A DNA stretch of 59,265 nucleotides from Acidipila rosea (GTDB lineage Bacteria; Acidobacteriota; Terriglobia; Terriglobales; Acidobacteriaceae). The DNA is taken from NCBI RefSeq assembly GCF_004339725.1, contig NZ_SMGK01000009.1, positions 1 through 59,265 on the forward strand, written 5' to 3'. The notes under the pieces are model-generated. The model worked only from the letters and a program-made list of their open reading frames with translations. It was not told the DNA's origin and did not search any database. Position numbers and translations under genes: made by a program. The first letter of the stretch is position 1; every line of letters starts with the position of its first letter. Shown in pieces: positions 1 to 9,279 of this stretch.

Positions 1-10
1 CATGACTCCT

Positions 11-126
11 CCGTTATGTGCCCTCCAGAACGCCCACCGCCCTCAGCCATGCGGCTTCTCGTTGCATCCGCCACATAATGGCCAGCGGAACATAATGCCG
101 ATTATGTGCCCGGGCACATAATCGGC
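11..126 (-). repeat. Left copy of 116-bp palindromic recombinase-type end repeat
   Basis: The 116 bp match the repeat at 59140-59255 in inverted orientation with about 11 differences by eye. It contains a perfect 30-bp palindrome at 97-126 and further boxes of the type TTATGTG or CACATAA at about 13-20, 73-78 and 90-95. Such box arrays resemble recognition sites at the ends of tyrosine-recombinase mobile elements such as RIT (recombinase-in-trio) elements; that assignment is inference. Reading outward on the minus strand, the repeat is followed by GGAGGAG and an ATG at positions 3-1, so a gene probably starts here and leaves the window. Confidence 0.75.
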
Positions 127-240
127 CAGTTCCTGCAAGTTGTGCTCATCGAAACGGCGGCGCGGGTTGGTGGGTGATTCCTGCAACTGCGTGAGTGGCA
201 GGTTGCGATATTCGCTGGTAATGGCAACAGTTTTCGACAT
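43..240 (-). pseudogene. ParB-like protein, truncated after ~38 codons by the end repeat
   Basis: The first ~38 residues match the N-terminus of ParB/Srx-type nucleases and partition proteins: a 'YRNLPLTQLQESPTNPRR' type block followed by 'QELAD'. After Leu-Ala-Asp the frame runs straight into the 30-bp palindrome and ends in repeat-derived sequence, so the enzymatic and helix-turn-helix parts are missing. The ATG at 240 has an AGGAG ribosome site 8 bases upstream. It lies downstream of ardC on the same strand. The same gene type is broken at the same codon at the other end of the window. A functional product is unlikely. Confidence 0.8.
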
Positions 241-335
241 GACGATTCTCCTGTAGTGAATGAAGCATGGGGGTCATGCGGACAGATACACCTCACCTGT
301 CCGCACTCATGGGCGGTGGTGGTGGAAACGGCTTG

Positions 336-1364
336 TTAGGCCGCTTCCGTGGTGGCTGTCTGAGTGCGGGAACGCCGCGCCCGCTTTGCTTCGGGCTGCG
401 CTTCCGTTGTTTGCTCTGCTGCCTCCGGCGCTTCCTTCGAAAGAAACTCTTCCGCTTTCAGTGCCGCAAGAATGACGGCGGCGGTCTGCTGCACAAGCTC
501 AAGGCTCTCTGTAAGAAGTGCCGCGTTGCCGTGATACAAGCCGATGTAGTCCGCGCTGGCGGTTGAAGTCGTGAGTCCAACCGATTTCCCGACTACAAAG
601 GCAATCGCCTCTGCCTCCGTCTCACGCACGGTCTTGGTTGTGGCCGTGCGCCGTTCCCCGTGCTTCAACATCAGGTGCGCCAGTTCATGTACCAGCGTGG
701 AGAACTCCTCTGGTTGTGTTTGTCCGGGCAGGATGCGGATGGTTGTGCCGCCAGCCATGCCGAGCGCGGGCGCGATCTTCTCGTCGAACTCAAGGGTGAT
801 GCCCTGTGCGATGACGTACTCGCGCAGACGGTCGAGATACGCGCCAGCCTCGCCCGTCACCTTCTCCAACTCCGGCAACGGTGCGCCTTCGGTCTGCGTC
901 TCATCCCACACATACACCGTGCGAAAGCCGAGCAAAGCGGGTCTGCTGTTGGTGTTCGCGTCGCCTTCGGGTTTGGCTTCGTTCCTTCGGGTCTTCGCAA
1001 TCATCGGCGCAAGAATGGCGATGCCTTTCTCGCCACGCTTCACCCTGCGGCCAAGCTGGTTCCATGCCCACATCCCCGCAACGTTCGTGGCCTGCGGCTT
1101 CTGTCTGGCGATGGCGAGGACATTGCCGAAAGAATAGTTGTGGAATTGCACCATCGCGTCGAGATATGCGGTGAGTGCTTCGCTGTGTCCCGCTTCCAAC
1201 TGCCCGATGAGAAATTGCACGTTCTCACGGACAAGCTGCTGTGCGGTTGCAGGCTTCCGGTTTTCACTGCCGGGAGCCGGGTTGTTGGCGATGCTGCTGG
1301 TTGCGCCATCGTTGACGGTGAATGCGCTGTTGCTGTTGTGGTTGATGTTGCTTTGATATTCCAT
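336..1364 (-). CDS. ardC: ArdC-like antirestriction protein (left copy)
   Basis: This 342-aa protein has the two ArdC parts: an N-terminal single-stranded-DNA-binding domain ('FHNYSFGNVLAIARQ' at about 74-88, 'GRRVKRGEKGIAILAP' at about 105-120) and a zincin-like metallopeptidase domain with HELAH at 226-230. In the family, ArdC protects incoming conjugative DNA from restriction. The C-terminus is a low-complexity Ala/Glu/Arg tail. The ATG at 1364 was chosen because an AGAGGG site precedes it; the frame stays open upstream to a longer start without homology. It leads into the broken parB gene and is paralogous to the copy at 57625. A large inverted repeat lies directly upstream. Confidence 0.92.
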   Translation of the reverse strand: MEYQSNINHNSNSAFTVNDGATSSIANNPAPGSENRKPATAQQLVRENVQFLIGQLEAGHSEALTAYLDAMVQFHNYSFGNVLAIARQKPQATNVAGMWAWNQLGRRVKRGEKGIAILAPMIAKTRRNEAKPEGDANTNSRPALLGFRTVYVWDETQTEGAPLPELEKVTGEAGAYLDRLREYVIAQGITLEFDEKIAPALGMAGGTTIRILPGQTQPEEFSTLVHELAHLMLKHGERRTATTKTVRETEAEAIAFVVGKSVGLTTSTASADYIGLYHGNAALLTESLELVQQTAAVILAALKAEEFLSKEAPEAAEQTTEAQPEAKRARRSRTQTATTEAA

Positions 1365-1372
1365 TGTTTTTA

Positions 1373-1449
1373 CCCTCTGTCTGCCCGGTGGGCGTTTTTT
1401 GTTTCTCACAGCGCAGCGAGACAAAAAACGATCCACTGGCAGACAGGGG
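1373..1449. promoter_or_regulatory. Nested inverted repeats upstream of left ardC
   Basis: Two nested imperfect inverted repeats span the ardC leader. The outer arms are CCCTCTGTCTGCC (1373-1385) and GGCAGACAGGGG (1438-1449). The inner arms are CGTTTTTTGTTTCTC (1393-1407) and GAGACAAAAAACG (1418-1430). The structure could be an operator, a leader hairpin or a promoter that works from single-stranded DNA (Frpo-like). The sequence alone does not decide between these. Confidence 0.5.
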
Positions 1450-1971
1450 AGAACGAGCTGAGCGATGGTGGGAGGCCGGAGTGGTGGGCGTGGCAAGTGA
1501 CAAACACGCACGATCGTTTGGCGCGCAGCCAGCGCTTGCCCGAACGGACGGAAAAGACCCGCTCTCTGGGCCGTCCACCGGAGCGGCGCGAAGTGGGACC
1601 AAGACGCGCGTTAGCGCCTCCTTGCTCTTGTTGTGAGTTTTAGTTCTGATCGGCGACGGGTCGGGGTGTGTTTCCAAGAACCAGTTTCTGGATTATCTCC
1701 GGGTTGCCAACAACCCAACCGGAACGCAGAAAGAAATCCCTACTACGGCTGAATGAGTGACTCGACCTGTTGTCGTCAGTTGAAACCCGAATTTGCCGCG
1801 CGATCGGGCAGAGACAAGCCAGTTTCCAGTCTGGCGTCTGGCATATGCTCCGTGTCGCTCGCGTTCCATCTGATATGCTTCGGGTGCATCAATTATGATG
1901 CAAACATCGTTGCTGACTTTTGTTTGACTTACCGAAGACGGCGCTCAATCACCGCCGATGCCTGATGCCTT
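1450..1971. other. Intergenic region with a short operator-like inverted repeat
   Basis: No convincing gene is seen in these ~520 bp between the divergent ardC and ABC-3C transcription units. Two short inverted repeats stand out: GGGTTG-ccaa-CAACCC at 1701-1716, and TGCATCA-atta-TGATGCA at 1885-1902. The second lies about 70 bases before the first ABC-3C gene and could be an operator for it. Confidence 0.4.
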
Positions 1972-3069
1972 GTGGACACGCAAAAAACTGCTGGCAAATT
2001 ACGGAAGCTGAACCCCGGCGTCGCCGACAAGCCAACCCAGATTGGCTCCGGGATGAACTTTCCTGTTGCGAAGCTGATTGAACTGCTGGAGCCGGCGCAA
2101 TGGGAAGAGTTTACCGAAGAATGGGGCACCTCACTCAAAGCCTACAAAGAGGTTGAGCGCTGGTCGGGCCCCGGCGACATGGGGCGTGACATCGTGGCAT
2201 TCACCACGGATAAGAAGTATCAGGGACCGTGGGATAACTTTCAGTGCAAGCGCTATGCCCTGAAGCTTCAGCCGAACCACGTATGGGTCGAGTTCGGCAA
2301 GATGATCTACTACACGTTCAAGGGCGAATTCCCGCCGCCGGTCAACTACTATTTCGCCGCATCGAAAGGCGTTGGGTTGAAGCTCCAGCGCTTGCTCACC
2401 AATCCAAAGAGGTTGCGCGAGGAACTGATCAAGAATTGGGACGCCCACTGCAAGACTGGCATAACCGATACCGAAGCGGTTCCGTTGGAGGGGGCTCTGC
2501 TCGACCACCTGAAGAAATTCGACTTCTCGGCTTTCAAATACAAGACCGTCGTGCAGCTCGTCAGTGGCCACACGAGCACGATCTTCCACACTCGACGCTT
2601 CGGAACCGCATCCTTCCCAGAACGGACTCCGGTCAATGCACCGCCTGATGAAGTACAACAGAAAGAGAGCCGGTACGTCGAACAGCTCTTCGAGGTCTAT
2701 TCAGAGAAGTTGACTTTACAGCTCAACAGTCCGGGCCAACTCGCTCCGTACCCCGAGTTGGAGAAGCACTTCAACCGGTCGCGTGAAGTGTTCTACTATG
2801 CCGAGTCGCTCCGAAATTTCCCGCGTGACAGCGTCGATCCCGGCGCGTTTGATCAAATCCGGGACGAAATTTACCACGGCGCCGTTAACACATACGAGAT
2901 GGACTATGCCAACGGCTACGGCCGGATGGGAGCCACACTCCAGCAGGCAGGCAATATAAACCCGAACTGCAATGCGCTCTGTATCCGTGTGCAAACACAG
3001 GACAAGCACGGAATCTGCCATCATCTGGCAAATGACGATCTCTTCGTTTGGGTGAAGAAGAATGGCTGA
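1972..3069 (+). CDS. ABC-3C system effector with restriction-endonuclease-like N-terminus
   Basis: This 365-aa protein is the first gene of a three-gene operon with the layout of ABC-three-component (ABC-3C) conflict systems. The segment around residues 66-95 ('GPGDMGRDIVAF' then 'FQCKRY') has the spacing of a PD-(D/E)xK nuclease core, with Asp73 and a Gln-Cys-Lys in place of Glu-x-Lys. The C-terminal half would then be the ABC-3C domain that links the effector to its partners. The GTG at 1972 has no clear ribosome site; an internal ATG at 2053 is an alternative start. It overlaps the next gene by 8 bases, so the three are likely co-translated. Nuclease activity is inferred. Confidence 0.75.
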   Translation: MDTQKTAGKLRKLNPGVADKPTQIGSGMNFPVAKLIELLEPAQWEEFTEEWGTSLKAYKEVERWSGPGDMGRDIVAFTTDKKYQGPWDNFQCKRYALKLQPNHVWVEFGKMIYYTFKGEFPPPVNYYFAASKGVGLKLQRLLTNPKRLREELIKNWDAHCKTGITDTEAVPLEGALLDHLKKFDFSAFKYKTVVQLVSGHTSTIFHTRRFGTASFPERTPVNAPPDEVQQKESRYVEQLFEVYSEKLTLQLNSPGQLAPYPELEKHFNRSREVFYYAESLRNFPRDSVDPGAFDQIRDEIYHGAVNTYEMDYANGYGRMGATLQQAGNINPNCNALCIRVQTQDKHGICHHLANDDLFVWVKKNG

Positions 3070-3553
3070 GACCATAGGAGCAGTCCGGACCTTCAATAGC
3101 CCTATCGAAACGGGGATTCGCGCGCTCATTCTGCTCGCCGAGTCATACCCGGCGCAGATCGATCTACAAAGGCTGTTGGAATACGACTACATCATGGTTC
3201 ATACAGGCGATGTGGATGGACCGCCCAGCGTTCACCCAGCCTTACCGCTTCGCTCGGGAGAGCTTCTCGTCCGCCGCGAATTGATCGAGCGCGGGCTGAT
3301 GCTGATGATTAGCCGCGGTCTCGTGACCCGGCACGCAACGGCGAATGGATTTTTTTACCAGGCCGAAGATGATGCTGGCCCATTTCTCGACGCCCTCGAT
3401 GCCGACTATCTCACCGAGTTGAAAGATCGAGCGACTTGGGTAGTGGATCGCTTCCACGAGATGACCGATCAGGACATTCGACTCTTGCTGACCAGGGTAT
3501 ATGACCAATGGTCGCGTGAATTCCAGATTCCAGAACAGCCGAGGCTATTCTGA
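3062..3553 (+). CDS. ABC-3C system middle component
   Basis: This 163-aa protein sits between the effector and the ATPase, overlapping the first by 8 bases and touching the second at the stop/start. The opening 'FNSPIETGIRALILLAES' followed by a winged-helix-like, Leu-rich 'LQRLLEYDYIMVHTGDV' is typical of the ABC-3C middle component, which is thought to bridge sensor ATPase and effector. No catalytic residues are visible. The family assignment rests on operon position plus this N-terminal pattern. Confidence 0.75.
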   Translation: MAETIGAVRTFNSPIETGIRALILLAESYPAQIDLQRLLEYDYIMVHTGDVDGPPSVHPALPLRSGELLVRRELIERGLMLMISRGLVTRHATANGFFYQAEDDAGPFLDALDADYLTELKDRATWVVDRFHEMTDQDIRLLLTRVYDQWSREFQIPEQPRLF

Positions 3554-5448
3554 TGGCGTTCAACCCGCTCCAGCTTCGCTTTATCCGCTTCCTCGGACCG
3601 GGGAAAGACCCCGTCCATTTTCCGTTTAAATCAGGGTTCAATGTCCTCTACGGATCGAGCGATACCGGAAAGACGTTCCTCGTCGAAGCCATCGACTTCA
3701 TGCTCGGCGCTGGCGATGATCTACGCGATATTCCCGAGCGCAACGGCTTCGACACAATCCTGCTCGGCATTACGGTGCACGGCAAGGATTACACCGTGCA
3801 TCGCAGCGTCAACAAGGGCGCGTTCAAGCTTTTCGATGGATTGCTCGACGAAGTCCCTGCCGACGAGAAGCTTGCTAAAAAGCTTTCCGCAGCGCACACG
3901 ACGAAGAATTACGACAACCTGTCGCATTGGCTGCTTCAGCAGATTGGTCTCGATAAAAAGCAGATCCTCTACAGCAAGGAAAAAGGCACTCTCAAGTCGC
4001 TCGGTTTCCGCGCGCTCGCACATCTATGCGTAATCGCGTATCCACGAATCACCAGTAACAAGAGCCCCATTCTCACAGGGCAATGGCTTGAGGCGACACG
4101 GGAGTATGGCGTATTCCGTCTTCTCCTGACCGGATTGGATGACTCGTCCGTAACGCCAGAGACGGCGGCCCCAGCCGAACTGAAGCCGCAGATCGAGCGC
4201 AAGCCACTCAACGCCGACACCGTCTCACAGCTCATTAGCGACTACGAAGATGAGCTGTTACAGCTGACCGGCAATCCCGAAGGGCTGGAGCAAGAGGAAC
4301 ACGATATCAACGACGCGATCGACAAATTGCAGGCGTCGATCCGCACGATGGAAGGCAAGATCAACACGACGACGAAGCAGCGCAGGGAAGTGTACGAAAG
4401 CTACTCCCGTATGGTCGCGCGTAACAACGAGATCGTGGAATTGCTCGACCGTTTTCGCCTTCTAGATCAGCAATACACAAACGACTTGAAACGGCTTGCC
4501 GCGATCCAGCAGTCCGGCCAGTTTTTTGTACTTCGCGACCCCATGCAGTGCCCGCTCTGCGGCGCACTGCCCGAAGGCCAGCATCATGAAGCAGCATGCG
4601 ATGGCAACGTCGATGCTGTGACGCGGGCGGCAGCAGCCGAAATCGCGAAGATCAAGCTCTTGCAGACTGAGTTGCATGAAACTGTCGCATCGCTCACCAG
4701 TGAGAACAAGATTATCGTTGATGATGTCTCGACTCTGCGTGCGGACTTGAAGAACTATCAGCAGGAGATCGATAGTGCTCTCTCTCCTGACTTCTCTTCG
4801 GCGCGTGATGAACATACGAAGCTAATCGAGCGGCGTGCCAGGGTTGAACAGGCGATTGTTTTGCAGAAACGTATCAAGTCTCTACAACGCAGGATTGACG
4901 AGCCGACAAAACCCACGAAGCCGGAGGCCATCGCTGTCGAAGAACCGTCATCAGCAGTTGCTCAATACATTTCGCAATCGGTTCTTCGCGATTACTCCAT
5001 GACCGTTGGAGACATCCTTCAGCAGTGGGACTTCCCCGGTGCCACCGACGTTTACTTTGACGAGAGGACAAAGGATGTCGTGATCGGCGGCCGTCCGCGC
5101 GGCAGCCGCGGCGCTGGCCTCTGCGCTATCACCTACTCTGCCTTCGTTCTGGCCTTATTCGAATATTGCCGCTCGCGTAGCATGCCTCATCCCGGCTTCG
5201 TCATCCTGGATTCTCCGCTTATCGCATACAAAGAACCGATGCCCGATGACGAGGACATCACTGCGACGGATCTGAAGCCTCGCTTTTACGAGCACTTAGA
5301 AAAGTTTTCAGGCGAGCAGCAGATTTTCGTGATCGACAATACCGACCCGCCGCCGGAGGATGCAGACAAAGGCATCCACTTTACTGCGAACGAAAAGCTT
5401 GGCCGCTATGGACTATTCCCATCTGTGAAGAGGCCACCAGCCAAGTAA
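3553..5448 (+). CDS. ABC-3C system SMC/Rad50-like ATPase (DUF3732-like)
   Basis: This 631-aa ATPase has a Walker A motif 'GSSDTGKT' at residues 34-41, long coiled-coil segments, a zinc-hook-like 'CPLCG' near residue 333, and a C-terminal half-domain with 'GFVILDSPL' near residue 550 as Walker B. This is the Rad50/SMC plan seen in DUF3732-type ATPases. In ABC-3C systems the ATPase is expected to sense invasion and license the nuclease effector. It starts at the stop codon of the middle component. The operon ends here; the next gene is about 250 bp downstream. Confidence 0.85.
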   Translation: MAFNPLQLRFIRFLGPGKDPVHFPFKSGFNVLYGSSDTGKTFLVEAIDFMLGAGDDLRDIPERNGFDTILLGITVHGKDYTVHRSVNKGAFKLFDGLLDEVPADEKLAKKLSAAHTTKNYDNLSHWLLQQIGLDKKQILYSKEKGTLKSLGFRALAHLCVIAYPRITSNKSPILTGQWLEATREYGVFRLLLTGLDDSSVTPETAAPAELKPQIERKPLNADTVSQLISDYEDELLQLTGNPEGLEQEEHDINDAIDKLQASIRTMEGKINTTTKQRREVYESYSRMVARNNEIVELLDRFRLLDQQYTNDLKRLAAIQQSGQFFVLRDPMQCPLCGALPEGQHHEAACDGNVDAVTRAAAAEIAKIKLLQTELHETVASLTSENKIIVDDVSTLRADLKNYQQEIDSALSPDFSSARDEHTKLIERRARVEQAIVLQKRIKSLQRRIDEPTKPTKPEAIAVEEPSSAVAQYISQSVLRDYSMTVGDILQQWDFPGATDVYFDERTKDVVIGGRPRGSRGAGLCAITYSAFVLALFEYCRSRSMPHPGFVILDSPLIAYKEPMPDDEDITATDLKPRFYEHLEKFSGEQQIFVIDNTDPPPEDADKGIHFTANEKLGRYGLFPSVKRPPAK

Positions 5449-5696
5449 TCGCGGAGTTGGCGCCTGCGCGCGCGGATTGCGTTTCTACCCGATATAGGCT
5501 CCGCGTGGATGGGAAGATCCTGACACGAGGCATTGCGTACCGTCTTTTCGGCAGACGAGAGGAAACTGACGGAAGACCGCACATCCGAGGACCGGCGTGC
5601 TAGCGCTACGGCGAATAGGCCACTCGTGAAAATAGGAAGACCCACGCGAAACGGTGCCGGTCTGTACCCTGTAGGTAGAAAGGTACGAGGTAATGC

Positions 5697-8216
5697 ATGG
5701 TTGATTTCAAAAAGAGATTGGCTGGAAAGAAGGCTGGTAAAGAGGTTGATCCGGTTAAGCTATATGACACGCTGGATCGCGCGCACGATAAGGGGCCTTT
5801 GCGGCCGTCCCAGCTTTCAGTGCTCAACGACTGGTTCGCCACGCACCGTAAAGAGCGGGATGTCATCGTCAAGCTACACACCGGCCAGGGGAAAACCCTC
5901 GTCGGCTTGCTAATGCTGCAGTCCCGGTTGAATTCCGGTGACGGGCCAGTCGTTTATCTCTGCCCCGACAACTTCCTCATTGATCAAACCTGCGAACAGG
6001 CGAAACAATTTGGTATTGCGACCTGCAAGGCAGACCCGGAACTGCCGGACGCCTTCCTCAATAGCGAAAAGATCCTGGTGACTTCGGTACAGAAGCTATT
6101 CAACGGACTGACCAAGTTCGGGCTCAATCGCAAAGCGATCAAAGTGGGCTCCCTCCTCATGGATGATGCTCACGCATGCGCAGATTCCATCAGGGATGCC
6201 TGTAAGGTACGCATTACGAGTACAGAGCAAGCCTACGCGGCGCTCAAAACGCTCTTTGCGTCCGATCTGGAGCAGCAGGGTGTTGGCACCTACGCCGACA
6301 TGGGGAATGACAAGCGGGACGCGCTTCTCCCCGTGCCCTATTGGGCGTGGATTCAGCACGAGACCGAGGTCGCAAATATTCTTTCAGCCAATGCCGACTC
6401 CCAATCCATACGTTTTGCGTGGCCGCTGATCAGGGACATCCTCGGTCAGTGCCAGTGTGTCTTTTCCGGAGTTGCGCTCGAAATCGAGCCGTATATTCCA
6501 CCCCTCAAAGCCTTCGGTAGTTATTGGGACGCTCCGCACCGGATTTTCATGTCGGCCACCGTTACCGATGACGCTTTCTTGGTCAAGGGGCTGCAGCTTA
6601 CTCCTGAGACAATCGTGAAACCCTTGACCTATTCAAAGGAGCGTTGGTCCGGCGAAAAGATGGTGCTCTTGCCATCTCTGATTCATGAAGACTTGGACAG
6701 GACGGAAGTGGTGCATCACTACGCCGAGCCCAATACGAAGCGGCGCTACGGCTATGTTGCTCTGGCTTCCAGCTTCGCAAGGACGAAGGATTGGGAAGCT
6801 TACGGTGCCATCGTAGCCAACCGAGATACGGTCTCCAATGTGCTGGAAGAGCTGCGCGAAGGCGAGTATGAGAAGACCGTAGTGCTCGTCAACCGGTACG
6901 ACGGCATAGACCTTCCTGACGATATGTGCCGTGTTCTTGTGTTTGACGGACGCCCATTTTCAGAAAGTCTTATCGATCTGTACCAGGAGCATTGCCGCCC
7001 AGACAGCGACGCCACGTTAATGAGAACCATCCGCACTATCGAGCAAGGTATGGGACGCAGCGTTCGCGGAGAAAAAGATTACTCGGTAGTGATTATCACG
7101 GGATCGGATATTACTCGACTGGTTAGAGACAAGGAATCGCGCAAATTCCTCTCGCCGCAGATGTCTACGCAGATCGAGATCGGGATGGAAATAGCAGAAA
7201 TGGCGCAGCAAGAGATTGAGGAGGGCGAGTCTCCGGCTGATGCTCTGAACGGTCTGGTCCGCCAGTGCCTTGGCCGCGACGCGGACTGGAAGGCATTTTA
7301 TGGGGAGCAGATGGAAAAGGTGCGCCCTGCCGGTGCCAATGAACGCATTCTGCGTGCCTATGCTGCGGAGCTCGCTGCCGAGCAGGCGTATAACTCAGGG
7401 GACTACACCGCCGCTGGGGATGCTTTGCAGAAGCTGATTGATAAGGGCTCTACAGACCGTGAAGACACCGCTTGGTATCTGCAGGAAATGGCGCGGTACC
7501 ACTACAAAGCTAATCGCCAAGAATCTCAACGCCTTCAGATCGCCGCACACAAGAAAAACCGTTTGCTGCTGAAGCCAGCTTCGGGCGTGACAGTCGCAAA
7601 GCTGACGATTGTCAGCCAGGGAAGAGTCGAACGCATTAAGAAGTGGCTTACCGAGTTTGATGGCTATGCGCAGCTAGAAGTGGCGCTTTCCGATATTCTG
7701 AGCCGCCTCGTATTCGGGACCAAGGCGGATAAATTCGAGCAGGCGCTCGATGACTTAAGCCGCGCGATCGGCTTTGCAGGAGAACGACCGGACAAGGAGT
7801 GGAAGGAAGGGCCGGACAACCTGTGGGCTCTTGCTGACGACCAGTACATCGTGTGGGAATGCAAGAGTGAGGTGGGGATAAAGCGTGCCCATATCAATAA
7901 GCGCGAGGCAGAGCAGATGAACAGGTCAAGCGCCTGGTTCGCCAAGCATTATCCCGGCGTGAAGGTGAAGCGGATTATTATTCACCCGACCCATGTGGTC
8001 GAAAGCGCCGCGTCCTTTACGCATGATGTCGAGGCGATGCGGGAAAGCGAACTCAAGAAGTTCGTCAAAGCGGTGCGGGAGTTTTTCAAAGGCTTCGAGA
8101 ATCGGGATTTTAGAGACCTGTCGGATCGCCACATCCAGCAGTTGATCGACACCCACGGTCTTTCGGTATCAGCGGTAACGATGGATTACAGCAAGAAGTT
8201 GAAGAATCTGAAGTAG
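5697..8216 (+). CDS. DEAD/DEAH-like helicase fused to a PD-(D/E)xK nuclease domain
   Basis: This 839-aa protein shows a superfamily-2 helicase core: Walker A 'HTGQGKT' at 61-67, a 'DDAH' box at 156-159, 'SAT' at 286-288 and motif VI 'QGMGRSVR' at 450-457. After a helical, TPR-like middle region, residues ~675-790 look like a nuclease: 'EGPDNLWAL' (Asp706) followed by 'WECKSE' (Glu721, Lys723). ATP-driven DNA or RNA translocation with cleavage is the likely activity. A GAGGTAATGC ribosome site precedes the ATG. The next gene, 44 bases downstream, encodes another nuclease. I do not recognise a named system. Confidence 0.8.
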   Translation: MVDFKKRLAGKKAGKEVDPVKLYDTLDRAHDKGPLRPSQLSVLNDWFATHRKERDVIVKLHTGQGKTLVGLLMLQSRLNSGDGPVVYLCPDNFLIDQTCEQAKQFGIATCKADPELPDAFLNSEKILVTSVQKLFNGLTKFGLNRKAIKVGSLLMDDAHACADSIRDACKVRITSTEQAYAALKTLFASDLEQQGVGTYADMGNDKRDALLPVPYWAWIQHETEVANILSANADSQSIRFAWPLIRDILGQCQCVFSGVALEIEPYIPPLKAFGSYWDAPHRIFMSATVTDDAFLVKGLQLTPETIVKPLTYSKERWSGEKMVLLPSLIHEDLDRTEVVHHYAEPNTKRRYGYVALASSFARTKDWEAYGAIVANRDTVSNVLEELREGEYEKTVVLVNRYDGIDLPDDMCRVLVFDGRPFSESLIDLYQEHCRPDSDATLMRTIRTIEQGMGRSVRGEKDYSVVIITGSDITRLVRDKESRKFLSPQMSTQIEIGMEIAEMAQQEIEEGESPADALNGLVRQCLGRDADWKAFYGEQMEKVRPAGANERILRAYAAELAAEQAYNSGDYTAAGDALQKLIDKGSTDREDTAWYLQEMARYHYKANRQESQRLQIAAHKKNRLLLKPASGVTVAKLTIVSQGRVERIKKWLTEFDGYAQLEVALSDILSRLVFGTKADKFEQALDDLSRAIGFAGERPDKEWKEGPDNLWALADDQYIVWECKSEVGIKRAHINKREAEQMNRSSAWFAKHYPGVKVKRIIIHPTHVVESAASFTHDVEAMRESELKKFVKAVREFFKGFENRDFRDLSDRHIQQLIDTHGLSVSAVTMDYSKKLKNLK

Positions 8217-8260
8217 TGACTCGCGGATAGCGGGAGAGCTATCGGCTGAAAGGATTGCGC

Positions 8261-9262
8261 ATGGACGTGCAGGAAGCACGCGAAAAATTGACTGCTCGGC
8301 ATGAGGAAGACGATGGACCGGCTGAGTTGCCTGCATCCGTACTGCCGAAGCTGACCCTTAACGATCTACCGGACGGCGCCACCCTTCAAGTCGGAAGCCA
8401 AAAAGACGGAAGGCTGCATCTCGATTGGAGCGGTACGCTTGGCCGGGATGGGGAGGTTATCTACGGCGAAGCAGATCATACGTGGACGCGTAAATATTGG
8501 TATGCTCCGCTGGGGTTAGAGCAATATCTCGACCTGGTCAGGCGAGCGGTTGAAACACGGCACCGTGTTCGCGGCGATGTCGATATCACCCACGACGACG
8601 ATGACGGCGCGTATGTGGCACTCCGCTTCCGGATCAACACGGTCGAAACGAACCTGGGAAAAGCCTATGAAGCTATCCGCAAGATCGCGGCAGAAGTCGA
8701 GGAAGCGGCAGAACATGCGGCTGATGAGGTCGGGCAGCGCATCGCTGAAATCGCTGCACGACTCTCCGGCTGGGGCTCTGAGACGCTAGATGCACTGGTT
8801 GATGCCGTGGAGACAGCGCGCTCGGCGGATGACAAAGGTCGAACACTTGAAGAGCTCTGTAGTAGGTTGTTTTCGTCCGTTCCCGGCTTTGTCGTGACGG
8901 GCCGTGTCCGGACTGAAACTGAGGAGATCGACATTTCAGTAGTGAACGACAGCACGGAGCCGCGCCTGCGGCGGGAAGGTGCTCTCATACTTGCAGAGTG
9001 CAAAAATTGGACAGGCAAATGCGGGAAGAACGAATTCGTCGTGTTTCACTCTAAACTGGAAAATCGCAGCCAGCGGTGCACGCTCGGCTTCCTGATTTCC
9101 TGGAATGGGTTCACCGAGACGATCACGAAAGAGATGCTACGCGGAAGCCGTGAAGATATACTCGTTGTTCCGATCACTGGCGAAGATATTCGTTCTGCAG
9201 TGCGTTCTGACGATTTTACGAGGACACTGCTGGAGTGTTGGGAGAAGGCCGTAAATCTCTAA
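8261..9262 (+). CDS. Mrr-like PD-(D/E)xK restriction endonuclease
   Basis: In this 333-aa protein the C-terminal ~140 residues fit the Mrr/REase fold: 'GRTLEELCSRLFSSVPGF' (Glu198), 'EEIDISV' (Asp224) and 'AECKNW' (Glu246, Lys248). The first ~130 residues are not recognised, and a helical Ala/Glu-rich stretch at ~135-185 links the two. The ATG at 8261 was preferred over a TTG six bases earlier because AAAGGA lies 6 bases before it. Close spacing to the helicase-nuclease gene suggests one operon and a joint role against foreign DNA. Substrate and modification dependence are unknown. Confidence 0.78.
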   Translation: MDVQEAREKLTARHEEDDGPAELPASVLPKLTLNDLPDGATLQVGSQKDGRLHLDWSGTLGRDGEVIYGEADHTWTRKYWYAPLGLEQYLDLVRRAVETRHRVRGDVDITHDDDDGAYVALRFRINTVETNLGKAYEAIRKIAAEVEEAAEHAADEVGQRIAEIAARLSGWGSETLDALVDAVETARSADDKGRTLEELCSRLFSSVPGFVVTGRVRTETEEIDISVVNDSTEPRLRREGALILAECKNWTGKCGKNEFVVFHSKLENRSQRCTLGFLISWNGFTETITKEMLRGSREDILVVPITGEDIRSAVRSDDFTRTLLECWEKAVNL

Positions 9263-9279
9263 CGTGCAAGCGAAGAAAG

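Noticed and set aside
660..1643. Long plus-strand open frame opposite ardC
   Set aside because: It is the antisense of a clear ArdC gene, has no family resemblance and no good ribosome site.
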